NCBI RefSeq assembly: GCF_900102905.1
Contig: NZ_FNFV01000003.1
Coordinates: 124,001-188,000, forward strand
DNA length: 64,000 nt
DNA from: Meinhardsimonia xiamenensis
GTDB lineage: Bacteria; Pseudomonadota; Alphaproteobacteria; Rhodobacterales; Rhodobacteraceae
Reading direction: 5' to 3'
Shown here: positions 52,460 through 61,271 of the stretch, in pieces
How the letters are laid out: every line of letters starts with the position of its first letter
How positions within the stretch are numbered: the first letter of the stretch is position 1
Notes under the pieces: model-generated
Told to the model about the DNA's origin: nothing
Seen by the model: the letters and a program-made list of their open reading frames with translations, nothing else
Databases searched by the model: none
Made by a program: the position numbers and the translations under genes

Positions 52460-52520
52460 CCGCCGGGGTCAGAGGCTTGATGCCTCCGGCGGGGGTATTT
52501 CAGCCAGGATGATGAAAAGG
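52460..52520 (-). repeat. Dispersed intergenic repeat, copy C
   Basis: On the minus strand the core TTTCATCATCCTGGCTGAAA and TACCC, followed by a hairpin with arms CCGCCGG (52460-52466 and 52486-52492, complementary) and an inner AGGC/GCCT. Seen from ctaE it is a hairpin followed by TATTT, so it could end that transcript. Confidence 0.7.
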
Positions 52521-52566
52521 GGGGCGCGGAGCGGTCCGCGCCCCATTGCGTGGGGGCTCATGCATC

Positions 52567-53238
52567 ATGCGGCGCGTGTTTCTGCCGGCGATCTTCGGGC
52601 TTGCGGGGGCGGCGGTGCTGCTCTCGCTCGGTTTCTGGCAGTTGCAGCGCCTTGAGTGGAAGCAGGCGCTCCTCGCGGAGATGACCGCCCGCGCCGCTGC
52701 CGCCCCGACGGCCGTGCCCGAGGCTCCGGATCCCGAGCGTGACCGGTTTCGTCCGGTACGCGTGCGCGGGCGTTTCACCGGCGCGGAGCTGCATGTGCTG
52801 ACCTCCATGCGCGGGGCAGGGCCGGGATTTCGGCATGTGGCCGCTTTCGTGACCTCGGACGGGCGGCGGATCATGATCGACCGCGGCTTTGCGCCCGCTT
52901 CGGCTGATGTTGCGCCTGCGCAGGGCGAGGCCGAGGTGATCGGCAATCTCGACTGGCCGCGCGAGAGCGACTTCTTCACGCCCGAGCCCGATATCGAGCA
53001 GGGGCTGTTCTTTGCCCGCGACGTGACCGCGATGGCCGAGTTTCTTGGCACCGAGCCGCTGCTCGTGGTGGCGCGGCGGGCGGAGCCTGCCGACCCGCGC
53101 CTCACGCCGATGCCGGTCGATCCCTCGGCCATCCCGAATGACCATCTGGGCTATGCGATCACCTGGTTCCTGCTCGCGGCTGTCTGGCTGGGGATGACAG
53201 GGCTTTGGCTGTGGCGTATCAGGCGGCGCGAAGGCTGA
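52567..53238 (+). CDS. SURF1-family cytochrome oxidase biogenesis protein
   Basis: A 223-residue protein with two membrane spans, at about 4-21 and 197-215, enclosing a periplasmic domain, the SURF1 topology. The start carries LLSLGFWQLQRLEWKQALL, the family N-terminal motif, and the end has NDHLGYAITWFLLA, the C-terminal motif. SURF1 proteins help deliver heme a to subunit I. It lies downstream of ctaE with a repeat element in between. Confidence 0.92.
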   Translation: MRRVFLPAIFGLAGAAVLLSLGFWQLQRLEWKQALLAEMTARAAAAPTAVPEAPDPERDRFRPVRVRGRFTGAELHVLTSMRGAGPGFRHVAAFVTSDGRRIMIDRGFAPASADVAPAQGEAEVIGNLDWPRESDFFTPEPDIEQGLFFARDVTAMAEFLGTEPLLVVARRAEPADPRLTPMPVDPSAIPNDHLGYAITWFLLAAVWLGMTGLWLWRIRRREG

Positions 53239-53253
53239 AAAGGGCAGGGCGAC

Positions 53254-54642
53254 ATGCGATATATCTCCACCCGCGGCGCGGCACCGGAGCTTGGCTTCGA
53301 GGAGGCGATGCTGACCGCGCTTGCGCGCGACGGCGGGCTCTATGTACCGGCCGAGGTGCCGCAACTGTCGGCGGAGGAGATCGCCGCGCTGGCCGGGCGC
53401 GCCTATGAGGAAATCGCCTTTCGCGTGATGCGCCCCTTCATTGGCGAGGCGTTTTCCGATGCCGAGCTCGAGGGCGCCATTGCGCGGGCCTATGCAGGCT
53501 TCGGCCATGCCGCGCGCGCACCCGTCAAGCAGATCGGGGCGAACCACTTCCTGCTTGAGCTCTTCCACGGGCCGACGCTGGCGTTCAAGGATTTCGCCAT
53601 GCAGCTCATCGGCCAGCTCTTCCAGCTGGCGCTGAGCCGGCGGGGCGAGCGCGTGACCATCGTCGGCGCCACCTCCGGCGACACCGGCTCGGCCGCCATC
53701 GAGGCCTTCCGCGGGCTCGATGCCGTGGATGTGTTCATCCTCTTCCCCGAAGGCCGGGTGAGCGAGGTGCAGCGCCGGCAGATGACCACGCCCGATGATG
53801 GCAATGTGCATGCCATCGCCGTGAAGGGCGATTTCGACGACTGCCAGGCGCTGGTGAAGGCGATGTTCAATGACCACGCCTTTCGCGACCGGGTGCATCT
53901 TGCCGGGGTCAATTCGATCAACTGGGCGCGGGTGCTGGCGCAGGTGGTCTATTACTTCGCCTCGGCCACCGCGCTGGGCGCCCCGCACCGGCCGGTCAGC
54001 TTCACCGTACCCACGGGCAATTTCGGCGACATCTACGCCGGGCACATCGCCCGCCGCATGGGGCTTGAGGTGGAACGGCTCGTGATCGCCACCAACCAGA
54101 ACGACATTCTCCACCGCACGCTGGCGACGGGTGCGCATGTGAAGGAGGGCGTGCGCCCCTCGATCAGCCCGTCCATGGACATTCAGGTGTCGTCCAACTT
54201 CGAGCGCGCGCTGTTCGAGGCGTTGGGGGGCGAGGGGCGCGCGGTGGCCCAGCTGATGGCCGAGCTTGCCGAGCAGGGCGGCTTCACCCTGCCGCAGGGA
54301 GCGCTTGAGTGGCTACGGGCGCATTTCGCCTCCGGCCGCGCCTCGGAGGAGGAGACGCTCGACACCATCGCGCGCGTCTTCCGCACGACCGGCGAGGTCA
54401 TTTGCCCCCACACCGCCGTGGGCGTGAAGGTGGCCGAGGAGCATTTGGGCCGCGCGCCCATGGTGACGCTCGCGACCGCGCACCCGGCGAAGTTTCCCGA
54501 TGCGGTCGAACGCGCCACCGGCCTGCGCCCCCCTCTTCCCAAGCGCATGGCCGATCTTTATGACCGGCCGGAGCGGGTCACGGTCATTGCCAACGATCTT
54601 GCCGCCATTGAGAAGCTGATCGAGGAGCGTCGCGCGCGGTGA
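53254..54642 (+). CDS. thrC: Threonine synthase
   Basis: PLP-dependent conversion of O-phosphohomoserine to threonine. The 462 residues start MRYISTRGAAPELGFEEAML; the PLP lysine is in GPTLAFKDFAMQ near residue 111; VGATSGDTGSAAIEAFRG binds phosphate, and FTVPTGNFGDIYAGHIA is the second conserved block. The length matches the long class II enzyme of proteobacteria. It is 15 bases after surf1 and overlaps the M16 peptidase gene by 4. Confidence 0.95.
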   Translation: MRYISTRGAAPELGFEEAMLTALARDGGLYVPAEVPQLSAEEIAALAGRAYEEIAFRVMRPFIGEAFSDAELEGAIARAYAGFGHAARAPVKQIGANHFLLELFHGPTLAFKDFAMQLIGQLFQLALSRRGERVTIVGATSGDTGSAAIEAFRGLDAVDVFILFPEGRVSEVQRRQMTTPDDGNVHAIAVKGDFDDCQALVKAMFNDHAFRDRVHLAGVNSINWARVLAQVVYYFASATALGAPHRPVSFTVPTGNFGDIYAGHIARRMGLEVERLVIATNQNDILHRTLATGAHVKEGVRPSISPSMDIQVSSNFERALFEALGGEGRAVAQLMAELAEQGGFTLPQGALEWLRAHFASGRASEEETLDTIARVFRTTGEVICPHTAVGVKVAEEHLGRAPMVTLATAHPAKFPDAVERATGLRPPLPKRMADLYDRPERVTVIANDLAAIEKLIEERRAR

Positions 54643-55898
54643 CGGTGGAACTCACCACGCTTGCCAACGGCTTCCGCATCGTCAGCGAGGCGATGCCGGG
54701 GCTGCATTCGACGGCGCTTGGCGTCTGGGTGACGGCCGGCGGGCGCCATGAGGCGCCCGAGGAAAACGGCATTGCCCATTTCCTCGAACACATGGCCTTC
54801 AAGGGCACCACGACCCGAAGCGCGCTCGAGATCGCCGAAGCCATCGAGGATGTCGGCGGCTATCTCAACGCCTACACCTCCCGCGAGGTGACGGCCTATT
54901 ACGCGCGGGTGCTCGAGGGCGATGTCGCGCTGGCGCTCGACGTGATCGCCGACATCCTGCTCAACCCCGTGTTCGATCCGGCCGAGATCGAGGTGGAGCG
55001 GGGGGTGATCCTGCAGGAAATCGGGCAGGTCAGCGACACGCCCGACGACCTGGTCTTCGACAAGTTGCAGGAGGTGGCCTATCCGGGGCAGGCGCTGGGA
55101 AGGCCGATCCTCGGCACGGCCGAACGGGTGCGCGCCTTCTCGCGCGATGATCTGATGTCGTTCATTGCGCGCCACTATGCGCCTGAGCGCATGATCCTCG
55201 CCGCCGCCGGCGCCGTGGATCACGCCGCGCTGGCAAGACAGGCCGAGGCCTCTTTCGGCGCGCTCACCCGCCATGGCCGCGAAGCAGTGGCGCCGGCGCG
55301 CTTTGCATGTGGCGAGTGGCGCGAAATCAAGCGGCTTGAGCAGGTGCACCTGGCGCTTGCCTTCGAGGGGCCGGGCTATCGGGCCGATGACTTCTACGCG
55401 GCGCAGGTCTATTCCACTGCCATGGGCGGCGGCATGTCATCGCGGCTGTTTCAGGAGGCGCGGGAGAAGCGGGGGCTGTGCTATTCGATCTTCGCCCAGA
55501 CCGGCGCCTATGCCGATACGGGAATGACGACGATCTACGCCGGCACCAGCGCGAGCGACATCGCCGAGCTCATGGCGCTCACTGCCGACGAGCTGCGCCG
55601 CGCGGCCGATGGCATTTCCGAGGCCGAGGTGGCGCGGGCGCGCGCGCAGCTCAAGGCGGGGCTCCTGATGGGGCTCGAAAGCCCTTCGGCGCGGGCCGAG
55701 CGGGCAGCACGGATGCTGGCGATTTGGGGCCGGGTGCCGCCGATTTCCGAGACCATCGAGCGAATAGATGCCGTCGATGTGGCCGCCGTGCGCGCCTTCG
55801 CGGCAAGGACGGCCGAGGCGTCGGCGGCGATGGCCGTCATCGGCCCGGCCGACGCGGCGCCGCCCCTCGAAGCGCTGCGCGAAAGGCTCGCCGCCTGA
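54639..55898 (+). CDS. M16-family (pitrilysin/processing-peptidase-like) zinc protease
   Basis: A 419-residue metallopeptidase of the mitochondrial-processing-peptidase type. The inverted zinc site is IAHFLEHMAFKG (His47, Glu50, His51) with the distal Glu in VERGVILQEI near 124. The second M16 half contains GGGMSSRLFQEAREKRGLCY near 265, including the Arg/Tyr pair used in substrate binding. GTG start overlapping the thrC stop (GTGA). This gene order (thrC, M16, GNAT) is conserved in Rhodobacterales; the substrate is not known. Confidence 0.92.
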   Translation: MTVELTTLANGFRIVSEAMPGLHSTALGVWVTAGGRHEAPEENGIAHFLEHMAFKGTTTRSALEIAEAIEDVGGYLNAYTSREVTAYYARVLEGDVALALDVIADILLNPVFDPAEIEVERGVILQEIGQVSDTPDDLVFDKLQEVAYPGQALGRPILGTAERVRAFSRDDLMSFIARHYAPERMILAAAGAVDHAALARQAEASFGALTRHGREAVAPARFACGEWREIKRLEQVHLALAFEGPGYRADDFYAAQVYSTAMGGGMSSRLFQEAREKRGLCYSIFAQTGAYADTGMTTIYAGTSASDIAELMALTADELRRAADGISEAEVARARAQLKAGLLMGLESPSARAERAARMLAIWGRVPPISETIERIDAVDVAAVRAFAARTAEASAAMAVIGPADAAPPLEALRERLAA

Positions 55899-56488
55899 TG
55901 TTCGCTCGCCGCCGGCGCGTCAGGATCGAAACCGAGCGGATGTTCCTGCGTCCGCCCCAGCATGGCGATTATCGCGCCTGGGTGGCGCTCCGGCAGGCGT
56001 CGGCGGCGTTTCTCACCCCCTGGGAGCCGAGCTGGGCACCCGACCATCTCTCGCGCCGTGCCTTCACCAACCGCGTCTACTGGGCGAGCCGGTCGATCGC
56101 CGCCGAAACGGCACTGCCGCTGTTCCTGTTCCGCCGGGAGGACGAGGTGCTGCTCGGCGCCATCACGCTCGACAACATCCGTCGCGGGCCGGCCCAGGCG
56201 GGAACACTCGGCTACTGGATCGGCGCGCCGCACGCGCGGCAGGGCTACATGCGCGAGGCGATCGAGGCGGTGGTGCATCACGCCTTCACCACGCTCGATC
56301 TCAGCCGCATCGAGGCTGCCTGCCTCCCCGAGAATGCCGCCTCGCGCGGGGTGCTCGAGAAATGCGGCTTCAAATACGAGGGCGTGGCGCAGAGCTACCT
56401 GCAGATCAACGGCCGGTGGCGAAATCACGTGCTCTATGCCAATCTGAGACCCGACCGGCGCGGTCGCACGGAGATCGGCGCAGGCTGA
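55898..56488 (+). CDS. GNAT-family acetyltransferase (RimJ/RimL-like)
   Basis: A 196-residue N-acetyltransferase. The fold is evident from RIETERMFLRPPQHGDYRAW, the acetyl-CoA-binding IGAPHARQGYMREAIEAVVH (motif A) and LENAASRGVLEKCGFKYEG-type motif B (ENAASRGVLEKCGFKYEGV). RimJ-like enzymes acetylate N-terminal residues of proteins, but the substrate here is open. The ATG overlaps the preceding stop (TGATG), so it is coupled to the protease gene. Confidence 0.9.
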   Translation: MFARRRRVRIETERMFLRPPQHGDYRAWVALRQASAAFLTPWEPSWAPDHLSRRAFTNRVYWASRSIAAETALPLFLFRREDEVLLGAITLDNIRRGPAQAGTLGYWIGAPHARQGYMREAIEAVVHHAFTTLDLSRIEAACLPENAASRGVLEKCGFKYEGVAQSYLQINGRWRNHVLYANLRPDRRGRTEIGAG

Positions 56489-56522
56489 GCGGCGCGCGCC
56501 GGTGCCAGCAAGGGAGGCACCC

Positions 56523-57344
56523 ATGAGGCGCGTCACGCTTTCCCTGAGCGTTGTTCTGAGCCTTCTGTGGCACGGCGCGGCTCCGGCCCAGACGCGCAAG
56601 CCCAGTCACTGCATCGCCCTTGCCGAGGCCGCGCCGGGCATAGAATACGTTCACCTCGCCGGCTGGCACGCGCCCGTGCCGCAGGACAGCGTGCGCATCC
56701 GGTACATTGCCCATGCGATGTTTCTCATCTCCACCGCCGGCGGGCGTCACATGGTCACGGACTACACCGGCTTCATCGGCAATACGGCGCTGATCCCCGA
56801 CGTCGTGACGATGAACCACGCCCATGACAGCCACTGGACGCCCTATCCCGACCCCGCCATTCCCCATGTGCTCGAGGGCTGGCAGCGTCAGCACCATCTC
56901 GATCTCGGCGAGGTGCTGGTGCGCAACGTCACCACCGACATCCGCTCCCCATTCGGCGATGGAGTGGAGCGCGACGGCAATTCGATCTTCATCTTCGAGG
57001 TTGCCGGTCTCTGCATCGGCCATCTGGGCCATCTGCACCATGAGCCGACACCCGCGCAGTACGCCGCCATCGGAAGGCTTGACGTGGTGATGGCCGCCGT
57101 CGACGGCGGTCTCACCGTAGATCTGCCGACCATGATCCGCATCCTCAAGCGGCTCAGGAGCTCGATCGTCATCCCGATGCACTGGTTCAGCGAGGCGACC
57201 CTCAACGCCTTCCTCGCCGGGATGGCCGACGGGTTCGAGATCGTTCGGCCCGGCCGCTCCGCGCTCGAGGTGTCGCTGCGCGAGCTGCCCGCAAGACCTG
57301 TCGTTTTCGTGCTGGAACCGGCATATCTGCGGGACGACTCGTAG
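56523..57344 (+). CDS. Exported metallo-beta-lactamase-fold protein
   Basis: A 273-residue protein with a signal peptide (RRVTLSLSVVLSLLWHG, cut near AQTR) and an UlaG/lactamase_B_3-like fold: IRYIAHAMFLISTAGGRHMV for the first strands, TMNHAHDSHW for the metal site, GHLGHLHHEPT and IVIPMHWFS. The usual H-x-H-x-D-H is replaced by H-A-H-D-S-H: the Asp that normally ligates metal 2 is a Ser. Activity is therefore uncertain. GGGAGG is 6 bases from the ATG. It sits between the GNAT and the FAD-linked oxidase genes. Confidence 0.82.
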   Translation: MRRVTLSLSVVLSLLWHGAAPAQTRKPSHCIALAEAAPGIEYVHLAGWHAPVPQDSVRIRYIAHAMFLISTAGGRHMVTDYTGFIGNTALIPDVVTMNHAHDSHWTPYPDPAIPHVLEGWQRQHHLDLGEVLVRNVTTDIRSPFGDGVERDGNSIFIFEVAGLCIGHLGHLHHEPTPAQYAAIGRLDVVMAAVDGGLTVDLPTMIRILKRLRSSIVIPMHWFSEATLNAFLAGMADGFEIVRPGRSALEVSLRELPARPVVFVLEPAYLRDDS

Positions 57345-57370
57345 AGCGTTCACCAGACCCCGAGGCCGAC

Positions 57371-58789
57371 ATGACCCTCAATCCCTGCGATGCCGGATTC
57401 GTCGCCCGGCTTTCCGCCGCCCTGCCCGAGGGGCGCATCCGCCCGCCCGAGCCGCGCTATCTCGAGGAGCCGCGCGGCCAGTGGCAGGGTCGCGCCGGCG
57501 CCGTCGCCACCCCGGCAAGCGTCGAGGAGGTGGCCACCATCATCCGTCTGGCGGGGCAGGCGCGCGTGCCCGTGGTGCCCTTTGGCGGCGGGACCGGACT
57601 TGTGGGCGGGCAGGTGATGGCCGACGGGCCGCTGCCGCTTGTGCTGAGCCTCGAGCGCATGGCGGCGGTGCGCGCGGTGTATCCTTCCGAGAATGTGCTG
57701 GTCGCCGAAGCGGGCACGGTGCTTGCCCGCGTGCAGGAGGCAGCGGAGGAGGCGGGGCGGCTCTTTCCGCTTTCGCTGGCCTCGGAAGGCACGGCGCAGA
57801 TCGGCGGGCTTCTCTCAACCAATGCCGGCGGGGTCAACGTGCTGCGCTATGGAAATGCCCGTGAGCTCTGCCTGGGGCTCGAGGCCGTGCTGCCCGACGG
57901 CTCCATCTGGCACGGGCTCAAGCGGCTCAGAAAGGACAACACCGGCTACGACCTGCGCGATCTCCTGATCGGGGCGGAGGGCACGCTTGGCGTCATCACC
58001 GCCGCGAGCCTGCGGCTCTTTCCCCGCCCGGCCGCGGTCGGCACCGCGCTTCTTGTCGTCGATGGCCCCGCCGCGGCACTCGCGCTTCTCGCGCTTGCAC
58101 AGGAGTGTGCAGGCCCCGCGCTGACAGCCTTCGAGCTCATCTCGGGTCAGGGGCTGCGCTTCGAGATCGAAACCGGCTTCGACTTGCGCCAGCCCTTCGA
58201 TCCGGTGCCCGACTGGCTTGCGCTGATCGATCTGGGCTGCATGCGCGAACAGGATCCCCAGGAGCTGCTCGAGACGATCTTCACCGAAGGCCACGCCGCG
58301 GGCCTTGTCAGCGACGGGGTGATCGCGGCCTCTGAAGGACAGCGAGCGGCTCTCTGGGCGCTGCGCGAGAACATCCCGCTGGCCAATCGCCGCGTGGGCG
58401 CCATCGCCTCGCATGACATCTCGCTGCCGCTCTCGGCCATCCCTGCGTTCATCGAGGATGCCGGCCGGCGGCTCGCCCGCCTGGGCGCGTGGCGCATCAA
58501 CGCCTTTGGCCACATGGGCGACGGCAACCTGCACTACAACGTCTTTCCTCCGGCGGGCCGCAGCCGCGCCGAATTCGCCGATCGCAAGGCAGAGGTGACG
58601 CGCACGGTGCACGACCTCGTGGTCGAGATGGAGGGCTCGATCAGCGCCGAGCACGGTATAGGCCGGCTGAAGCGCGACGACCTTGTCCGCTATGGCGACC
58701 CCGCGCGCCTCAAGGCCATGCGCGCGATCAAGTCCGCGCTCGACCCTGCCGGCATCATGAACCCCGGCGCCGTGATCGTGCCCGGCTGA
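57371..58789 (+). CDS. FAD-linked oxidase (D-lactate/D-2-hydroxyglutarate dehydrogenase family)
   Basis: A 472-residue flavoenzyme of the VAO family. The FAD-binding domain carries VPVVPFGGGTGLVGGQVM (near 70-87), SLASEGTAQIGGLLSTNAGG and YDLRDLLIGAEGTLGVIT; the C-terminal FAD-oxidase domain has INAFGHMGDGNLHYNVFPP and SAEHGIGRLKRDDL. These motifs are shared by GlcD, D-lactate and D-2-hydroxyglutarate dehydrogenases, so the 2-hydroxyacid substrate is not fixed. Its stop is 5 bases from a convergent lipoprotein gene, inside a perfect hairpin. Confidence 0.9.
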   Translation: MTLNPCDAGFVARLSAALPEGRIRPPEPRYLEEPRGQWQGRAGAVATPASVEEVATIIRLAGQARVPVVPFGGGTGLVGGQVMADGPLPLVLSLERMAAVRAVYPSENVLVAEAGTVLARVQEAAEEAGRLFPLSLASEGTAQIGGLLSTNAGGVNVLRYGNARELCLGLEAVLPDGSIWHGLKRLRKDNTGYDLRDLLIGAEGTLGVITAASLRLFPRPAAVGTALLVVDGPAAALALLALAQECAGPALTAFELISGQGLRFEIETGFDLRQPFDPVPDWLALIDLGCMREQDPQELLETIFTEGHAAGLVSDGVIAASEGQRAALWALRENIPLANRRVGAIASHDISLPLSAIPAFIEDAGRRLARLGAWRINAFGHMGDGNLHYNVFPPAGRSRAEFADRKAEVTRTVHDLVVEMEGSISAEHGIGRLKRDDLVRYGDPARLKAMRAIKSALDPAGIMNPGAVIVPG

Positions 58790-58799
58790 GGCGCTCAGC
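58785..58799. terminator. Hairpin carrying both convergent stop codons
   Basis: GCTGAG-GCG-CTCAGC: the left arm holds the TGA of the oxidase gene and the right arm the TGA (as TCA) of the lipoprotein gene. No T-run. Confidence 0.4.
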
Positions 58800-59397
58800 G
58801 CTGCTCCCGGGCCGCCGTGATCTGTTGCTGGCGCAGCAGCCGGCGCTTGTAGGCGAAGACCTCTTCGCGCGGCACCCATTCGTATTCGGGGTCTTCCCGC
58901 GTCTTGCCCCACCAGAGAATGCCGCCAAGCCGCCATGGGTCGAGGACGATGCCATCGAACATGTCTGCCCCGCGCGCGCTGACGATCACCGTCGAGTGTT
59001 CGATTCGGAAGGGCTTGTCGTGGTTGGCGATGGCCCGGTGCAGCGTGAAGCTCTGGAAACCCTCCTGCCGCAGCCGCGCCTCCATGTCATCGGCCCAGTC
59101 CTTGCAGAGCCCCCGCGGCTTGATCCCCATGTTCACCTTCATGTTGTGAATGAGCGGCGGGTCCTCGATCTCGTAGGCGATGGCGAGCTCGCGGGTGTGG
59201 GAATAGGCGATCTCGGCGAGCCGCTCCGCCTCGGCGGGGTCGACGGCAGGGCCGAGACCCTTGAGAGCCGCTGCAAGCGCGGCGATGTCATCGCGGCTTG
59301 CCTCGGGCGGCGGGCCAGCCGGGCGGGTCGCACAACCCCCCAAGACCAGAACGAGCAGGAGCACGGAAACGAGACGAAACCCCCTCACGATGACCAT
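58795..59397 (-). CDS. Lipoprotein with papain/transglutaminase-like Cys-His-Asp set
   Basis: A 200-residue exported lipoprotein, lipobox LGGC (Cys22). A helical region (about 34-75) is followed by PRGLCKDWADDM (Cys98), RIEHSTVIV (His134) and VLDPWRLG (Asp153). The order Cys, then His about 36 later, then Asp about 19 later, with small residues around Cys, is that of transglutaminase-like/NlpC-like peptidase folds. No matching family can be named. A hairpin (59424-59454) lies in its 5' leader. Confidence 0.7.
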   Translation of the reverse strand: MVIVRGFRLVSVLLLVLVLGGCATRPAGPPPEASRDDIAALAAALKGLGPAVDPAEAERLAEIAYSHTRELAIAYEIEDPPLIHNMKVNMGIKPRGLCKDWADDMEARLRQEGFQSFTLHRAIANHDKPFRIEHSTVIVSARGADMFDGIVLDPWRLGGILWWGKTREDPEYEWVPREEVFAYKRRLLRQQQITAAREQR

Positions 59398-59423
59398 GCA
59401 CTCTCCCCGCTTCTCGCGTTGCC

Positions 59424-59454
59424 CGGCGCCCCTCTTCGTAGAGAGAGGGCGCCG
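59424..59454 (-). other. Hairpin in the leader of the lipoprotein gene
   Basis: CGGCGCCC-CTCT-TCGT-AGAG-AGA-GGGCGCCG: two stacked perfect stems with a 3-base bulge, 27 bases upstream of the start. It could affect translation or be the end of a weaker upstream transcript. Confidence 0.4.
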
Positions 59455-59510
59455 CCCTGTCGAGAGTGGCCGGTGCTCACTTCCGCGTCAGCGGGTAACG
59501 GCCAGGGGAA

Positions 59511-59540
59511 GATGCCCCGCCGAGGGAAGAGCGGGGCATC
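59511..59540 (-). terminator. Terminator-like hairpin after apt
   Basis: Perfect 10-bp stem GATGCCCCGC (59511-59520) with GCGGGGCATC (59531-59540) and a 10-base loop, about 100 bases past the apt stop; on the minus strand it is followed by TTCCCC. Confidence 0.5.
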
Positions 59541-59643
59541 GAAGTGCAAGTGTCACTGGTTGGTTTCAATCAAGGCGCCCGTTTTTCGCCGGGCACGTCA
59601 TCGATAGCGCGCCGAGCTTAACAATGCCTTGCTGGCGGTCGCC

Positions 59644-60192
59644 TCAATGACCGGAAAACGCGCAAAGGGCGTGCACGTCCATCCCCATTGCCTCAAGCCG
59701 GCGCCGGCCGCCGAGATCGGGAAGATCGACAATGAAGGCGCAGCCGACGATCTCGCCGCCGAGGCGCTCCACGAGCTTGATCCCCGCCTCCGCCGTGCCG
59801 CCCGTGGCCAGAAGGTCATCCACCAGCAACACCTTTTCGCCCGGCGCGATGGCGTCGTCATGGATCTCCATGACCGCTTCGCCGTATTCAAGCTGGTATT
59901 CCTCGCTGATCGTCGGCCCCGGCAGCTTGCCCTTCTTGCGGATCGGCACGAAACCGGTGGAAAGCTGGTGCGCGATGGCCCCGCCGATGATGAAACCGCG
60001 CGCCTCGAGCCCCACCACCTTGTCGATGCGGCTGCCCGCGTAGGGGTGCAGCATCTGGTCGACCGCCATCCGGAACCCGCGCGGATCGGCGAAAAGCGTG
60101 GTGACATCGCGAAACATGATCCCCTCATGGGGAAAGTCCACGATGGTGCGAATGTAGTCCTTCACCGTCTTGCTGCCTGCCCCCATCGTCAT
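59644..60192 (-). CDS. apt: Adenine phosphoribosyltransferase
   Basis: Purine salvage enzyme, adenine plus PRPP to AMP. The 182 residues have [37 protein letters not shown] and the PRPP-binding [16 protein letters not shown] near 120. It follows mtnP in the same direction; the pairing makes sense because the methylthioadenosine phosphorylase releases adenine that Apt recycles. Start at 60192 with AAGGG upstream; a second in-frame ATG at 60186 also fits. Confidence 0.95.
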   Translation of the reverse strand: MTMGAGSKTVKDYIRTIVDFPHEGIMFRDVTTLFADPRGFRMAVDQMLHPYAGSRIDKVVGLEARGFIIGGAIAHQLSTGFVPIRKKGKLPGPTISEEYQLEYGEAVMEIHDDAIAPGEKVLLVDDLLATGGTAEAGIKLVERLGGEIVGCAFIVDLPDLGGRRRLEAMGMDVHALCAFSGH

Positions 60193-60226
60193 CCTCGTCC
60201 CTTCCCGGTCATGTCCGGCGTTTCCC

Positions 60227-61099
60227 TCACAGGATCCGTCCAGCCACGGCGTCGAGCTTCGCCACAAGTGCTGGATCGCGCTTGTCGGGGGCCGTCAGAA
60301 CGGCGTGCTCAAGCGCCCGGTCGCAGCCGTGCGCGCAGGCTTCCCGCGCGCCGCCCAGGAGGCCCGGAAGCCGGCGCACCAGCCGTCGCGCCTTGTCGGC
60401 GTTGCCGGTGAGGGTCGCGATGATTTCGGTGATGTCCACCGTGCCGTGGTCTTCGTGCCAGCTGTCGTAGTCCGTGACCATGGCCACGGTCACGTAGCAG
60501 ATCTCCGCCTCGCGGGCGAGCTTGGCCTCGGGCATGTTGGTCATCCCGATCACATCGGCCCCCCACACGTCGCGATACATCCGCGACTCGGCGATGGTGG
60601 AGAACTGCGGCCCTTCCATCGCCAGATAGGTGCCGCCATCGTGCACGCGGATCCCTTCCGCTTCGGCCGCGGCCTTCACCGCGGCGCCCAGCCGCGCGCA
60701 GGTGGGGTGCGCCACCGAGACATGGGCCACGAAGCCCTCGCCGAAAAAGCTCTTCTCGCGCGCAAAGGTGCGGTCGATGAACTGGTCGACCACCACGAAA
60801 TCCCCCGGCGCCATCTCTTCCCGGAACGACCCGCAGGCCGAGACCGAGACGATGTCGGTCACGCCGAGCCGCTTCATGGCATCAATGTTGGCGCGGTAGG
60901 GCACCGAGGTCGGCGAATGCACATGCCCCCGTCCGTGCCGGGGCAGAAATGCCATCGTCACCCCCTCGAGCCGGCCAACGAGAATCTCGTCCGAGGGAGC
61001 CCCCCAGGGTGTGTCGACGCGTCGCCACTCGGCCTCCTCGAGGCCTGCGATCTCATATACTCCCGAGCCCCCGATGACCCCGATCACCGTTTCCGCCAT
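60227..61099 (-). CDS. mtnP: S-methyl-5'-thioadenosine phosphorylase
   Basis: Cleaves methylthioadenosine to adenine and methylthioribose 1-phosphate. The 290 residues show [20 protein letters not shown] at the start, [20 protein letters not shown] with the phosphate-binding residues, [20 protein letters not shown] and [20 protein letters not shown], the MTAP/PNP signature. The start at 61099 has GGGGAGA upstream. It lies 34 bases before apt. A dispersed repeat lies upstream. Confidence 0.94.
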   Translation of the reverse strand: MAETVIGVIGGSGVYEIAGLEEAEWRRVDTPWGAPSDEILVGRLEGVTMAFLPRHGRGHVHSPTSVPYRANIDAMKRLGVTDIVSVSACGSFREEMAPGDFVVVDQFIDRTFAREKSFFGEGFVAHVSVAHPTCARLGAAVKAAAEAEGIRVHDGGTYLAMEGPQFSTIAESRMYRDVWGADVIGMTNMPEAKLAREAEICYVTVAMVTDYDSWHEDHGTVDITEIIATLTGNADKARRLVRRLPGLLGGAREACAHGCDRALEHAVLTAPDKRDPALVAKLDAVAGRIL

Positions 61100-61202
61100 G
61101 GCTGTCTCCCCGCTGCCCGAACGGCGCGCATCATGCCGCGCTGCGCGGCGAATGCAACGATCATCGCCGGGGAGCAAGCGTGCGGCGGGGCGAAACGGCC
61201 GG

Positions 61203-61256
61203 TTTCATCACCCTGGACCAAATACCCTTGCCGAAGGCACGCCGCGTCAGCGGCGT
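61203..61256 (+). repeat. Dispersed intergenic repeat, copy D
   Basis: Core TTTCATCACCCTGGACCAAA and TACCC (from 61203), GCCGAAGGC (61230-61238), then the perfect 7-bp hairpin ACGCCGC-GTCA-GCGGCGT (61239-61256) followed by TCC. The strongest match to copy B. Downstream of the convergent-facing VOC gene on the minus strand. Confidence 0.72.
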
Positions 61257-61271
61257 TCCGCCCCGTGCGGC

